Of a DNA stretch of 64,000 nucleotides, positions 25,374 through 34,531 are shown one piece after another; within the stretch, counting starts at the first letter, position 1, and every line of letters starts with the position of its first letter. Source of the DNA: an uncultured Bacilli bacterium (GTDB taxonomy: Bacteria; Bacillota_I; Bacilli_A; RF39; UBA660); NCBI GenBank assembly GCA_934129945.1, contig CAKOXC010000005.1, forward strand, positions 4,241 through 68,240. The letters run 5' to 3'. Under the pieces are notes generated by a model, which did not search any database, had not been told where the DNA came from, and saw nothing but the letters and a program-made list of their open reading frames with translations. The position numbers were made by a program, and so were the translations under genes.

Positions 25374-25403
25374 AAAAAAATTGATGTCAAAACACCAATT
25401 TTC
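25374..25403 (-). terminator. Terminator-like hairpin after sufB
   Basis: AAATTGGTG/CATCAATTT hairpin with a T7 run on the minus strand, between sufB and ssb. The stretch 25404-25531 holds further AT-rich palindromes and no ORF. Confidence 0.6.
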
Positions 25404-25531
25404 AATTTCTTATCCTATTTTTAAGGCAGATTTTTAATTTCTTCTTAGCAGATTTTCAAAATCTGAGTGATTATTTCTACAAATTTTTAAAATTTGTAAA
25501 ATTTCAATTTTTTTCAACTTTTTTCATTTTT

Positions 25532-26827
25532 TTAAATTTCTTTTAATAATCTATTTAATTCAACAGCATATTCCATTGGTAATTCTTTTTTAAAATCATC
25601 AACAAATCCCATTACAAGCATTTCTTTTGCCTCTTCTTCATTTAATCCTTTACTTTCTAGATAGAATAATTTTTCAGCGCTTATCTTTGAAATAGTTGCT
25701 TCATGTTCTAAAGTCGAAGAATTATTTTCTAAAATATTTTGTGGTATTGTATCGCTTTTAGAAATTTCATCAAGAAGAATTGTATCACATTTTACTGTAG
25801 CCGTACTATTTATAGCATTTTTACATATTTTAGTAGTACCACGGTAATTACTAATACCACCATTACTTGCTATTGATTTACTAACAATATTACTTTTTGT
25901 GTTTTTACCTAAATGAATCATTTTGGCTCCAGCATCTAAAATTTGGCCTTTTTTAGCATATGCTATACTTATAGAATTTCCAACTGAATTATCACCTTTT
26001 AAAATACATGATGGGTATTTCATTGTTATACCACTTCCAATATTACCATCTACCCATTGCATCATTCCATTTTTTTCAACAATAGCTCTTTTAGTAACTA
26101 AATTATAAACTTCATTTGACCAATTTTGAATTGTATTATATTTACAAGATGCGCCTTCTTTGACAAATATTTCTACAACTCCCGCATGTAGAGAATTACT
26201 TGCATAACTTCTAGCTGTACATCCTTCGATATAAGATAATTCTGCGTGTTCATCAACTATAATAATTGTCCTTTCAAATTGACCTAATCCTTCAGTTTCA
26301 ATTCTAAAATAGCTTTGTAAAGGTCTATCTAATTTTGTATATGGTGGAATATAAATAAAACTTCCCCCACTCCATACAGCACCATTTAAAGCAGTAAATT
26401 TATTTTCGTCATATTTAACTAAACTATTAAAATATTCTTTAAATAAATCAGGATATTTTTTTAAAGCATCATCAGTACTCATAAATATAATATCTTTATC
26501 GGTTTTATTATGATGATAAACTACTTCACTTTCTAATTGATTAGTAACACCATCTAAATATTTTTCTTCTGCTTCAACAACTCCAAGGTTACAAAAAGTA
26601 TTTTTTATACTATCAGATACCTCATTCCAATCTTTTTTGCTTCCATTTGAAACATTTTTATAGTATAAAAAATTATCATAATCAATGTTTAATTCTGGGC
26701 CAAAATTAGGATTTTCTAGTTCTTCAAATTTTTTAAAACTTTTTAATCTAAATTCTAACATCCACTCTGGCTCATTCTTTTTTTTAGATAAATTTATAAT
26801 AAAATCTTTTGTTAACTTTTCTTTCAT
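25532..26827 (-). CDS. sufB: Fe-S cluster scaffold protein SufB
   Basis: Core scaffold of the SUF pathway, which assembles iron-sulfur clusters with SufC and SufD. 431 residues with FERTIIIVDEHAELSYIEGCTARSYA, LHAGVVEIFV, YPSCILKG, QILDAGAKMIHLG, the SNYRGTTKI turn and the conserved late cysteine in VKCDTILLDE. Start ATG 26827 follows a TATAAT (26843-26848) closely, so the leader is short; an in-frame extension to 26920 crosses this promoter. No sufC, sufD, sufS or sufU neighbours are present, unlike most Firmicutes. Confidence 0.92.
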   Translation of the reverse strand: MKEKLTKDFIINLSKKKNEPEWMLEFRLKSFKKFEELENPNFGPELNIDYDNFLYYKNVSNGSKKDWNEVSDSIKNTFCNLGVVEAEEKYLDGVTNQLESEVVYHHNKTDKDIIFMSTDDALKKYPDLFKEYFNSLVKYDENKFTALNGAVWSGGSFIYIPPYTKLDRPLQSYFRIETEGLGQFERTIIIVDEHAELSYIEGCTARSYASNSLHAGVVEIFVKEGASCKYNTIQNWSNEVYNLVTKRAIVEKNGMMQWVDGNIGSGITMKYPSCILKGDNSVGNSISIAYAKKGQILDAGAKMIHLGKNTKSNIVSKSIASNGGISNYRGTTKICKNAINSTATVKCDTILLDEISKSDTIPQNILENNSSTLEHEATISKISAEKLFYLESKGLNEEEAKEMLVMGFVDDFKKELPMEYAVELNRLLKEI

Positions 26828-26921
26828 ATTAATCACAGAGTTATTATAACACGATTTCATTAACAATTGAAAAAAATAAATATTTTTGCTATACTTTATT
26901 ATAAGAATAGGAGGATACAAA

Positions 26922-27824
26922 ATGAGTGAAGAAATTAAAAATATTTCAAAAATTAATGAAATATTTATTAAAGACTGGATTTCATTAAATCCTAACTTAA
27001 AAAATATTGAGTTTCAAAGCAATTCTATTATATCCTCAAATGAAGTAATAAGTCTTAAAAGCTTCATAATATCTGATTTATTAAAGAATAATTATTTTAA
27101 TGATAATAAATATACAATTTCTTTAAAAGACTTTCTATTTATTGTTAAATTACATGTTGCAAGTAACGATATATTAAATACTAGCATCAAGGATGAAAAT
27201 ATTATAGATGTTAATATAAATGAGTATGTAAAAAATATTAAGTTATCATCTGATAATAAAATTTTAATTATAACTAATATTAAAACTCATGCAATTGAGT
27301 GTAATGAATTTAATAAAATTTTAATGCTATATTCAAATCTTACAATTAAATATAATAATTATGTTCCATTTAAAGTTTTATTAAATGAATTTAAAAAAAT
27401 CAGTTACACTACTTTTTATGAAGATTCAGAATATAACCAATCTAAATATTTCATTTTATTACATAAAAAAAGTGATTATACAATGAATGAAATGAATTAT
27501 TTAAAAACTATTTCAGATTTTATTTTTAAATTACTTTGTAATGAGGAATATATATGTTCTCAAGCAAGAATACTTTTAGATAATTATAATTTTGAAATGA
27601 ATAAATTATTAAATATAACCACTCCAAGTGAAAACGAAAAATTTCTTCTTAAACTTTATCAAAGAAATTTAAATGCTTTAAATGATTACCAACAAAAAAT
27701 ACAAGAAAAAGAAGAAGCTTCATTCAAAAAAGCTTCCTCATTCGGTTTTAGTTCATTATTTTTAATAATTTCATCAGTACTACTAAGTGGATTTGTATTA
27801 GCTTTATTTTTAATACTTAAATAA
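26922..27824 (+). CDS. Unknown tail-anchored protein
   Basis: 300 residues, not recognised. Soluble Asn/Ile/Lys-rich body, a short coiled region (QRNLNALNDYQQKIQEKEEASF, near 255-275) and a single C-terminal transmembrane helix (about 278-299) ending in LK, consistent with a tail-anchored membrane protein. ATAGGAGGATAC precedes the ATG. It diverges from sufB and converges with the thioester adhesin, overlapping its last 8 bp. Confidence 0.65.
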   Translation: MSEEIKNISKINEIFIKDWISLNPNLKNIEFQSNSIISSNEVISLKSFIISDLLKNNYFNDNKYTISLKDFLFIVKLHVASNDILNTSIKDENIIDVNINEYVKNIKLSSDNKILIITNIKTHAIECNEFNKILMLYSNLTIKYNNYVPFKVLLNEFKKISYTTFYEDSEYNQSKYFILLHKKSDYTMNEMNYLKTISDFIFKLLCNEEYICSQARILLDNYNFEMNKLLNITTPSENEKFLLKLYQRNLNALNDYQQKIQEKEEASFKKASSFGFSSLFLIISSVLLSGFVLALFLILK

Positions 27825-29778
27825 ATACTTTTTTAATTAAGTATTTTTTTATTGGGTAAATTAAACTTATGCCAATTAATATTAAGATGTCAAATTGATT
27901 TAATAGTGTATTTGGAACATCAACTATCAATTCATTATTACCAGGATTTTTTTCGTTATTTGTCTTCTCTATTTCATTATTATCTAAAAAAGAATTATTT
28001 TCTATTTCATCTTGTTTATTATTTTCATCGATAATTGTATTATTATTTTCATCTTTATCGATAACTGGTTCTTTATTTTTTAGTTCTAAGTAATAATCTA
28101 ATTCAACCAGTCTATAATCACCCATATCTTTATATTTAGTATTTTCGTCTAATTCTAATTTAATTTTATCACTATCAAAAATATACATAAATTCATCGTT
28201 ATATATTAATTTAATAAGATAATCTCCATAATCAAAATAATTCTTAAAGTTGATTTCACCATTTTTATTTGTTAAATATTGGCATTTATTTTTTTCACAT
28301 ATTTTTTTATCATTTTTATCTAATAATTCAAATTCAATATTATCTATCTTAGATAAAGTATTTTTTTCATAAACAGTTAGTTTAACTTTATATTTTATTT
28401 TTTTATCTTGGAAAACAAATTTATTATTTTTACCATTTTCTTTAACTTCTATTTTAAAATCTTCTAGTTTTTCATATTGTTTATAAGAAGTTAATTGTCT
28501 TAAGATATAATTTCCATAGTCTAATTTAAATTTTATTGTTCCATAATCATCAGTAGTATATTCTAAAATCAAATTATTATTTAAATCAAAAATGCCAAAT
28601 TTTATATCTTTTTCATATTCTAACATACCGGTTTTAGAATTCTCTAAGGTTTTAATTATTTCAAAATTTTCTGAAATTACTTCTTCATAAGTAGTTATAT
28701 TTACCTCATAATTGTTTTTATCAATATCAAAATAATGCTTTGTTTCATCAAGTTGATATCCATGACTTGGTTCAAGTTCTTTTATGTAATATCTTCCTTG
28801 TAAAAGTTTAATTGAAAAATTTATTTTTCCATTCTTATCAGTATTTTTTTCTTCTAATAAAGAATTATTATTATCATATAAGCCATATCTAGCATTTTCT
28901 AAGCTTCCTTCATGTTTTGGTTTGTTATCTTTAGTATTACTATCTAATTTTTGAAGTTTTACACTTCCGTAAAGAGGTGCTATATTGATTCTATCAGTAA
29001 CATCACTTAAATCACCCGGTAAAAATAAATTTTGATTATTATCATCGATATAAACAACACATTTATTATTAAATCTTTTTTTCTCTTTTTTAAATAGTAA
29101 ATACCCTTCATTAAAATCTTTTAAAGTTAATTTTATTTTATTATTATTATCTTTATAAGCATCTACATTAGGACTCGAACTTATTTCATATTCTGCTAAT
29201 ACATTGTTTTTTTCAATAAATTCTTCTTCTAAGTTTACAAATGCTTTTAATTTACTATTTTTAAATTTAGGAATTGTATAATGTGAATTAACTAAGTTAT
29301 CCAGCTCTTTCATCTCTTCAACATATTTGTCAATTCTGTTACCATTTAATTTATCTGTAAAATAAATATCATAGCCAAGATTGTTAGTTTGCCATATCAT
29401 AAACTGAGTTATAACATACCATTTAATATCTGTATGATTTTTATACCCATAGCCATAATATGCAAGCAATTGAATTCTATCTCTTTGAAGTGATGTTAAA
29501 TTAGCATGAAGTTCTAAATCAGTATCATACCCTGTTACTAATTTATTTTCATCGATAGATTTTCCGGGTTCAATACAATATAAAAATCTATTATCACTTT
29601 TTCTTACTATTAAAGTCATTTGTTGATACTTTGTTTTACCATCTTTACTTTTATTTACAAACTCATTACTAATCCACATACCATGCTCATTTATCTTATC
29701 ATAATAAACTTTGGCATTTACGTTACTGACATAAAATAAAATAATGAAAACTAAAAAACAACTAATTTTTTTTAACAT
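27817..29778 (-). CDS. Thioester-domain surface adhesin with SpaA-like repeats
   Basis: 653-residue cell-wall protein. Signal peptide (1-22), then a thioester domain with Cys68 in FLYCIEPG and Gln125 in ITQFMIWQ, the pair that forms an internal Cys-Gln thioester able to bind host amines covalently. Three SpaA/Cna-B-like beta modules follow (about 270-365, 370-460, 465-570); the first has the isopeptide Glu motif YIKELEP and KLQKLD. A polar Asn/Glu linker, VPNT (621-624), hydrophobic helix and basic tail form the sortase signal. AAAGGAGAA precedes the ATG. Promoter carries tandem Spo0A-type boxes. Confidence 0.85.
   Translation of the reverse strand: MLKKISCFLVFIILFYVSNVNAKVYYDKINEHGMWISNEFVNKSKDGKTKYQQMTLIVRKSDNRFLYCIEPGKSIDENKLVTGYDTDLELHANLTSLQRDRIQLLAYYGYGYKNHTDIKWYVITQFMIWQTNNLGYDIYFTDKLNGNRIDKYVEEMKELDNLVNSHYTIPKFKNSKLKAFVNLEEEFIEKNNVLAEYEISSSPNVDAYKDNNNKIKLTLKDFNEGYLLFKKEKKRFNNKCVVYIDDNNQNLFLPGDLSDVTDRINIAPLYGSVKLQKLDSNTKDNKPKHEGSLENARYGLYDNNNSLLEEKNTDKNGKINFSIKLLQGRYYIKELEPSHGYQLDETKHYFDIDKNNYEVNITTYEEVISENFEIIKTLENSKTGMLEYEKDIKFGIFDLNNNLILEYTTDDYGTIKFKLDYGNYILRQLTSYKQYEKLEDFKIEVKENGKNNKFVFQDKKIKYKVKLTVYEKNTLSKIDNIEFELLDKNDKKICEKNKCQYLTNKNGEINFKNYFDYGDYLIKLIYNDEFMYIFDSDKIKLELDENTKYKDMGDYRLVELDYYLELKNKEPVIDKDENNNTIIDENNKQDEIENNSFLDNNEIEKTNNEKNPGNNELIVDVPNTLLNQFDILILIGISLIYPIKKYLIKKVFI
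27821..27852. terminator. Bidirectional terminator
   Basis: AAATACTT/AAGTATTT hairpin with T7 on the plus side, shared by the convergent tail-anchored protein and adhesin genes. Confidence 0.65.
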
Positions 29779-29808
29779 ACTTTCTCCTTTCTTTACTACA
29801 AGGACGTT

Positions 29809-29864
29809 ATTATAATTAGTTTTTTTTAGTTTTCAAGGCTTTCGACAAATAGTGACAAATGTTT
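29809..29864 (-). promoter_or_regulatory. Promoter with tandem Spo0A-type boxes upstream of adhesin
   Basis: Minus strand: TTTGTCACT and TTTGTCGAA, ten bases apart (within 29841-29864), then 26 bp to TATAAT (29809-29814) with a TTGAAA at -35. The 24-bp box element matches the one upstream of spoIIAA at 62101-62124 in 22 of 24 positions. Confidence 0.6.
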
Positions 29865-29868
29865 CAAT

Positions 29869-29891
29869 AAAAAAGAGACTATTTAGCCTCT
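29869..29891 (-). terminator. Terminator of spoVS
   Basis: AGAGGCTA/TAGTCTCT hairpin (one G.T pair) followed by T6 on the minus strand, overlapping the spoVS stop. Confidence 0.7.
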
Positions 29892-30139
29892 ACAATTAAT
29901 TTTATCGCTGTTTTTTGCTCTCCATTTATAGAGATATCATTAAATGCAGGAATAACTATTAAGTTATCTCCAGATGGAGCAACAAATCCTCTTGCTATCG
30001 CTATTGCTTTTATAGCTTGATTTAAAGAACCAGCTCCTATAGTTTGAATTTCAACAATTTTATTTTCACGGTAAAGATTAGCAATTGCTCCTGCTACCTT
30101 ACTAGGATTTGACTTACTCGATACTTTTAATATTTCCAT
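29879..30139 (-). CDS. spoVS: Stage V sporulation protein S
   Basis: 86-residue Alba-like protein needed for normal spore coat and septation control in Bacillus. Near-complete match by eye to the family: MEILKVSSKSNPSKVAGAIA, GAGSLNQAIKAIAIARGF, DNLIVIPAFNDI and NGEQKTAIKLIVEAK. Single gene with its own terminator, immediately upstream of the Spo0A-box promoter of the adhesin. Confidence 0.96.
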   Translation of the reverse strand: MEILKVSSKSNPSKVAGAIANLYRENKIVEIQTIGAGSLNQAIKAIAIARGFVAPSGDNLIVIPAFNDISINGEQKTAIKLIVEAK

Positions 30140-30179
30140 ATATTTTATTAAATTCCTTTCTACAATAAAATATATGAAT

Positions 30180-30211
30180 TAAAAAAAATAATTATAACCT
30201 AATTATTTTTT
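30180..30211 (-). terminator. Terminator after rRNA methyltransferase gene
   Basis: AAATAATTA/TAATTATTT stem overlapping the stop, with T8 following on the minus strand. Confidence 0.7.
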
Positions 30212-31071
30212 TCCCATCTTGCATATATTCCACAAGGTAAAATCAAATTACTATCTTTCATTAGTATTCCAAGTTCATCACTAGATATTATTCCTTTATT
30301 CTTTTTACCAACTGTTAAATATAAAACATTTTCTAAAATTGTCTTAGATAACCCTGTTGAATATGAATTAATCAAAAATAATATTGGATCATCACTTAAT
30401 AACTGGCTACAAAGTTCAACTAAGTTAAATAAATCTTTTTCTATGTTCCAGACTTCTTTATTTGCACCTCTACCAAAAGATGGTGGATCCATTAATATAA
30501 TATCATATTTATTACCACGTCTTATTTCACGTTTTACAAATTTTACAACATCATCAACTAAAAATCTAATATTTCTATCTTCTAAATGATTGCTTTTAAC
30601 ATTTTCTTTAGCCCAATCAATCATGCCTCTAGATGCATCAACATGGACAACATTTGCATTCTCCATTAAAGCAGCAATTGAAGCAGCACCAGTATATGCA
30701 AATAAGTTTAATACTTTGACTTCTCTTTTTGCTTCTTTAATTTTATTTCTAATCAAATTCCAGTTATAAGCTTGTTCTGGAAATAAACCTGTATGTTTAA
30801 ATCCCATTAGCTTTAAATTAAAAATCATGTCTTGATATTTTACTTGCCATGATGAAGGAATTTTATTATTTTTTATATCCCAACAACCTCCACCAGTATT
30901 ACTTCTTTTATAAACAGCATCAACATCATACCATAATTTCTCATCACGTTTTTCATTCCAAATAATTTGAGGATCAGGTCTTAATAATTTTAAATTATTC
31001 CATGTTTCAAGTTTCATTCCATCAGCCATATCAATTATTTGATAATCTTTAAAATCATTTACTGTTTTCAT
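30199..31071 (-). CDS. Class I SAM-dependent rRNA methyltransferase (RlmI/RlmK C-terminal type)
   Basis: 290 residues. SAM site VLNLFAYTGAASIAALMENANVVHVDAS, then the catalytic DPPSFGRG and LFLINSYSTG, typical of the RlmI/RlmK methyltransferase domain that modifies 23S rRNA. The N-terminal PUA domain of RlmI is absent; instead there is a short LETWNNLKLLRPDPQIIW beta region as in many Firmicute stand-alone forms. It overlaps the upstream membrane-protein gene by one base. Exact target unknown. Confidence 0.85.
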   Translation of the reverse strand: MKTVNDFKDYQIIDMADGMKLETWNNLKLLRPDPQIIWNEKRDEKLWYDVDAVYKRSNTGGGCWDIKNNKIPSSWQVKYQDMIFNLKLMGFKHTGLFPEQAYNWNLIRNKIKEAKREVKVLNLFAYTGAASIAALMENANVVHVDASRGMIDWAKENVKSNHLEDRNIRFLVDDVVKFVKREIRRGNKYDIILMDPPSFGRGANKEVWNIEKDLFNLVELCSQLLSDDPILFLINSYSTGLSKTILENVLYLTVGKKNKGIISSDELGILMKDSNLILPCGIYARWEKNN

Positions 31072-31598
31072 TACTTATTCTCCATTAAATAAATAGTAAT
31101 TGGATCAATCATTTCTAATATTCCATGGATATAGAAGAAAAATCCTAAGATAATTAATTGAATATCATTTGAATAGTACAAATTAATACATGTTATTATA
31201 CCAGTTAATATAAATAAACCTAGTGTTGTTATTTTTAAAATCCACATTTTATTATGGCGATCATTATAATAATCACATTTTTTTAATTTAATTAAAGACA
31301 TTAAGATAATCCAAGCAAGTAATAATAATACCATTTGTAATAAATTATTAAATAGATTAAAAGTTAAACCTAATATTCCAACTGTATAGCTTAATAAACT
31401 TGTAAAAAGTCCTTCCATATCATTACTTTTCTTAGTTAAAACATATTGAACCATATTTAAAGTTGCATAGAACATCATTATAATAAATAAAATAATATTT
31501 ATATTTGTTAAATTAAATTTTGGTAAAATTGTTAAAACTATACCAATTAATATTAATAAAATTGCAATACTTAAATCTACTTTTTGTTTCTTTTCCAT
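31071..31598 (-). CDS. Six-helix membrane protein, DUF308/HdeD-like
   Basis: 175 residues with about six hydrophobic helices and short loops; the pattern (LSIAILLILIGIVLTILP ... LGFFFYIHGILEMIDP) is that of the DUF308/HdeD group, function unknown in Gram-positives. It is the first gene of a two-gene unit with the methyltransferase, stop and start overlapping at 31071. Confidence 0.6.
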   Translation of the reverse strand: MEKKQKVDLSIAILLILIGIVLTILPKFNLTNINIILFIIMMFYATLNMVQYVLTKKSNDMEGLFTSLLSYTVGILGLTFNLFNNLLQMVLLLLAWIILMSLIKLKKCDYYNDRHNKMWILKITTLGLFILTGIITCINLYYSNDIQLIILGFFFYIHGILEMIDPITIYLMENK

Positions 31599-31703
31599 TT
31601 AAACACTTCCTTATAAAATTATTATACAATAGATTAAGATTAAACAAAAGAATCTTTTTTATCATCTTTACGTTGTGGTATAATATTTTTTAGGAGGAAG
31701 TTT

Positions 31704-32156
31704 ATGAAAAAAGTTGAATTATCTAAAGAAGAATTAAAGAAAAAAGCTGATATAGTTAAAAATCAAAGTAATGGTTTTATTAATGAATTTAAAAAATTTA
31801 TCATGCGTGGAAATGTTGTTGATATGGCCGTTGGTGTTATTATCGGTGCTGCTTTTGGTGCTATTATTACGGCATTTACAGATGATTTTATCAATCCATT
31901 AATTAATGGCATTGGTGGAGCTTCTATTGCTGGTAAAATTAAAATTTATGGTGATCAATATTTAAACTGGGGACACTTTTTAACTGCTGTAATTAATTTT
32001 TTAATTAATGCTTTTGTCCTTTTTATAGTACTAAAAACTTTTAATAAAATAATGAGTATTGGTAAAAAAGAAGAAATAAAAGATACTAAAAAAGTTAAAA
32101 GTGATGAAGTTATTCTTCTTGAAGAAATTAGAAATTTATTAAAAGAAAAAAAATAG
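31704..32156 (+). CDS. mscL: Large-conductance mechanosensitive channel
   Basis: Pore-forming homopentamer that opens under membrane tension during osmotic downshock. Core FKKFIMRGNVVDMAVGVIIGAAFGAIITAFTDDFINP, second helix INFLINAFVLFIVLKTF, and a C-terminal helix EEIRNLLKEK. 150 residues, longer than usual because about 25 charged residues precede the FKKF amphipathic helix. TTAGGAGG lies before ATG 31704. Confidence 0.96.
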   Translation: MKKVELSKEELKKKADIVKNQSNGFINEFKKFIMRGNVVDMAVGVIIGAAFGAIITAFTDDFINPLINGIGGASIAGKIKIYGDQYLNWGHFLTAVINFLINAFVLFIVLKTFNKIMSIGKKEEIKDTKKVKSDEVILLEEIRNLLKEKK

Positions 32157-32184
32157 ACTTTGCTAATTTTAGCAAAGTTTTTTA
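32157..32184. terminator. Bidirectional terminator after mscL
   Basis: ACTTTGCTAA/TTAGCAAAGT perfect stem with T6 on the plus side; also overlaps the end of the converging UPF0316 gene. Confidence 0.85.
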
Positions 32185-32685
32185 TTTAATAAAGCCATTA
32201 TGAACATATTTAGTTTCATTAACTATTATAAAAGCACTTGGATCATATTCTTTTACAATATCAATAAGTTTCTTTTCTTTTTTATTACTAATTTGACATA
32301 ATAAAAAACCATTCTTATTACCTTTTAAATCAATTATTGATACAGCAAACCCATTCTTTTTTATGGCATCTATTAACTCCGACTGGTTCTTATTTACAAT
32401 AATTTCAACACCTATTATACTTTTTAAAAAATTATTAGAAATATATGTTCCAATAAATGTACCAGTAGCATATCCTAGAGAATACGAAATTGGAATTATT
32501 ACTGAGTTTATATTAGTGACTAATGCTTCTCTTGCAACTAAAAACCAAATAAATACTTCGATAAAAGCAAGTATGGCCGTAATATACATTTTGCCTCTTA
32601 CCATAATCATAGTTCTAACTGTACCAATAGATACATCTAAAATTCTAGCAAAAAATATTTTTATACATAAAAAAACTAAATTCAT
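32182..32685 (-). CDS. UPF0316 (DUF5698/DUF2179) membrane protein
   Basis: 167 residues: three N-terminal transmembrane helices with ARILDVSIGTVRTMIMVRGK, LAFIEVFIWFLVAREAL and LGYATGTFIGTYI, then a soluble DUF2179-like domain (IDAIKKNGFAVSIIDLKGN...). The family is conserved in Firmicutes, function unknown; the DUF2179 domain may bind a small ligand. ATG 32685 follows ATAGGTGATA. Confidence 0.85.
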   Translation of the reverse strand: MNLVFLCIKIFFARILDVSIGTVRTMIMVRGKMYITAILAFIEVFIWFLVAREALVTNINSVIIPISYSLGYATGTFIGTYISNNFLKSIIGVEIIVNKNQSELIDAIKKNGFAVSIIDLKGNKNGFLLCQISNKKEKKLIDIVKEYDPSAFIIVNETKYVHNGFIK

Positions 32686-32726
32686 GGTATCACCTATTAC
32701 TAGAATAACCACTATTTAGTTTTTTA

Positions 32727-34346
32727 TTATTTTAATATATCCATTAAATATGGAACTATTTGTTTCTTTCTAGATACTACACCTTCCATGTAATAACCTT
32801 GAGATAAGTTATCAATATTAAAAGCTGCTTCTAAATACTTCTTAGCATCTTCTGTATAAAGAATATATGAACCATTATTAATAATATCTGTAACAGCTAG
32901 AAGAACAAAATTTAATTCTTTATTTTCAGCTATTTCACTAATAATCTTAACATAATCTTCTTTTTCTTTTAAGATATCTTCATAATCTAAAGTTAATATT
33001 TGACCAACAGCAAATGAATATTCTTCTGTATGGAATGTTTTTAAATCAGTATTAACTATTTCATTCTTACTTAAGCCTTTTAAACTAGTTCCAGCTTTAA
33101 ACATATCCATAGCATATTTTTTATAATCTATTTGAGCTATTTTAGCTAAATTATTAACTACTTCTTTATCTACTTCTGTTGTAGTTGGACTTGTAAGTAC
33201 TAAAGTATCAGATAAAATTCCAGATATCATTAATCCAGCTATTTCTTTTGGAATTTCAATATTATTTTCTTGAAATAATTTATAAATAATTGTATTAGTA
33301 CTTCCAACTGACATGTTTCTAAAATTAATTGGATTTTTTGTAGAAATATCGCCTATTTTATGATGATCAACAACTTCTAAAATTTCAGCTTCATCAAGTC
33401 CAATAACACTTTGTTCTATTTCATTATGATCTACTAAAATTACTTTTTTACGATTTTTTTCTGAAATATCAGTAATTCTTATTAATCCCTTACAAATATT
33501 ATTTTTATCAATAATTGGATAGTTGTTAAATTTTAATTTAGAACTTGTAATTAAGAAATCATCAAAATAATCATTTTGATCTAAAGTAAACATTCTATCT
33601 TCTGTAATTAAATTTTCAATATATGATGAAAGTCCAATTCTTTTAGCAGTTGTAAATGTATCATATTTAGTTTTTATTATATTTACTTTATTTTTCTTAG
33701 CAATTTCTAAATGATGAGGTTTTATATCTAACTCACCTACAATAATTATAAGTTTAACACCTTTTTCAACAGCATTTTCGATAATACTATGTCTATCACC
33801 CACAATTAAAATATCATTATTCGTTAAATTTACAAGTTCCATAAAAGTTGTACTACGATATGCAGCTGCTATAATATTTCCTTCTATTTCTTCATCAAAT
33901 TTAGTAATTTTAACAGCATCTAGTGTTTTTAATAAATTATCATAACTTGTTTTTAAAATTTTATAATCACCATTAATTAAATACTTAGCTATTACTTTGG
34001 CAGTTATTAAACTTAAAAATTCATTATTATCACCAACAACTGGAATACCAGTGATATTATGATCAGTCATATAAGTATATGCTTCAAGTATTGAAGCATG
34101 ATGATTAATAAAATAATTCTTATGATAATTTAGATCTTTCATTTGTAATTTAACATCATTTAAATATTTAGGTACTTTAACTTTAAAGTAGTCTAAAACA
34201 TATTTAGTTTCTAAGTTAACTTCACCTAAAACATAAGGTTCACTATTAAATCCTAATTTGTTTTTTAAATAAGATAAAGCTATAGCACTTGTTACAGTAT
34301 CTGTATCAGGGTTTTTATGTCCAAATATAAATATTTTATCGTTCAT
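32727..34346 (-). CDS. ppaC: Family II Mn-dependent inorganic pyrophosphatase with CBS-DRTGG insert
   Basis: Hydrolyses pyrophosphate. N-terminal DHH motifs FGHKNPDTDTVTSA (Mn ligands) and later VDHNEIEQS and EVVDHHKIGD; the DHHA2 domain closes the protein. Between the halves are two CBS motifs (HASILEAYTYMTDHNITGIPVV and FDDFLITSSKLKFNNYPII) split by a DRTGG domain, the arrangement of nucleotide-regulated CBS-PPases. 539 residues. ATG 34346 follows AAGGAGTG. Confidence 0.93.
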   Translation of the reverse strand: MNDKIFIFGHKNPDTDTVTSAIALSYLKNKLGFNSEPYVLGEVNLETKYVLDYFKVKVPKYLNDVKLQMKDLNYHKNYFINHHASILEAYTYMTDHNITGIPVVGDNNEFLSLITAKVIAKYLINGDYKILKTSYDNLLKTLDAVKITKFDEEIEGNIIAAAYRSTTFMELVNLTNNDILIVGDRHSIIENAVEKGVKLIIIVGELDIKPHHLEIAKKNKVNIIKTKYDTFTTAKRIGLSSYIENLITEDRMFTLDQNDYFDDFLITSSKLKFNNYPIIDKNNICKGLIRITDISEKNRKKVILVDHNEIEQSVIGLDEAEILEVVDHHKIGDISTKNPINFRNMSVGSTNTIIYKLFQENNIEIPKEIAGLMISGILSDTLVLTSPTTTEVDKEVVNNLAKIAQIDYKKYAMDMFKAGTSLKGLSKNEIVNTDLKTFHTEEYSFAVGQILTLDYEDILKEKEDYVKIISEIAENKELNFVLLAVTDIINNGSYILYTEDAKKYLEAAFNIDNLSQGYYMEGVVSRKKQIVPYLMDILK

Positions 34347-34392
34347 TTTTACTACACTCCTTGCTACTTTAATATTATACATAAAAATCATT

Positions 34393-34424
34393 AAAAAAAC
34401 CATATAAACTAATAGCTTATATAG
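34393..34424 (-). terminator. Hairpin between 34.5-kb gene and ppaC
   Basis: ATATAAGCTATTAG/TTTATAT imperfect hairpin with T7 on the minus strand, in the ppaC leader region. It could end upstream transcripts. Confidence 0.45.
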
Positions 34425-34501
34425 TCATATTTACAATAAACTTTCAGCCTAGAGTATTTTAAAACAAAATATTTTAAATATCAAGTGAAAATTTAACAAA
34501 T

Positions 34502-34531
34502 AAAAAAAGGAAAGTATTTTATTCTACTTTC
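34502..34531 (-). terminator. Terminator of the 311-residue gene
   Basis: GAAAGTA/TACTTTC stem followed by CCT7 on the minus strand, overlapping the stop codon. Confidence 0.7.

Noticed and set aside
25404..25531. Palindromes between sufB and ssb as a mobile-element end
   Set aside because: Short, AT-rich and single-copy; simplest reading is terminator structure.
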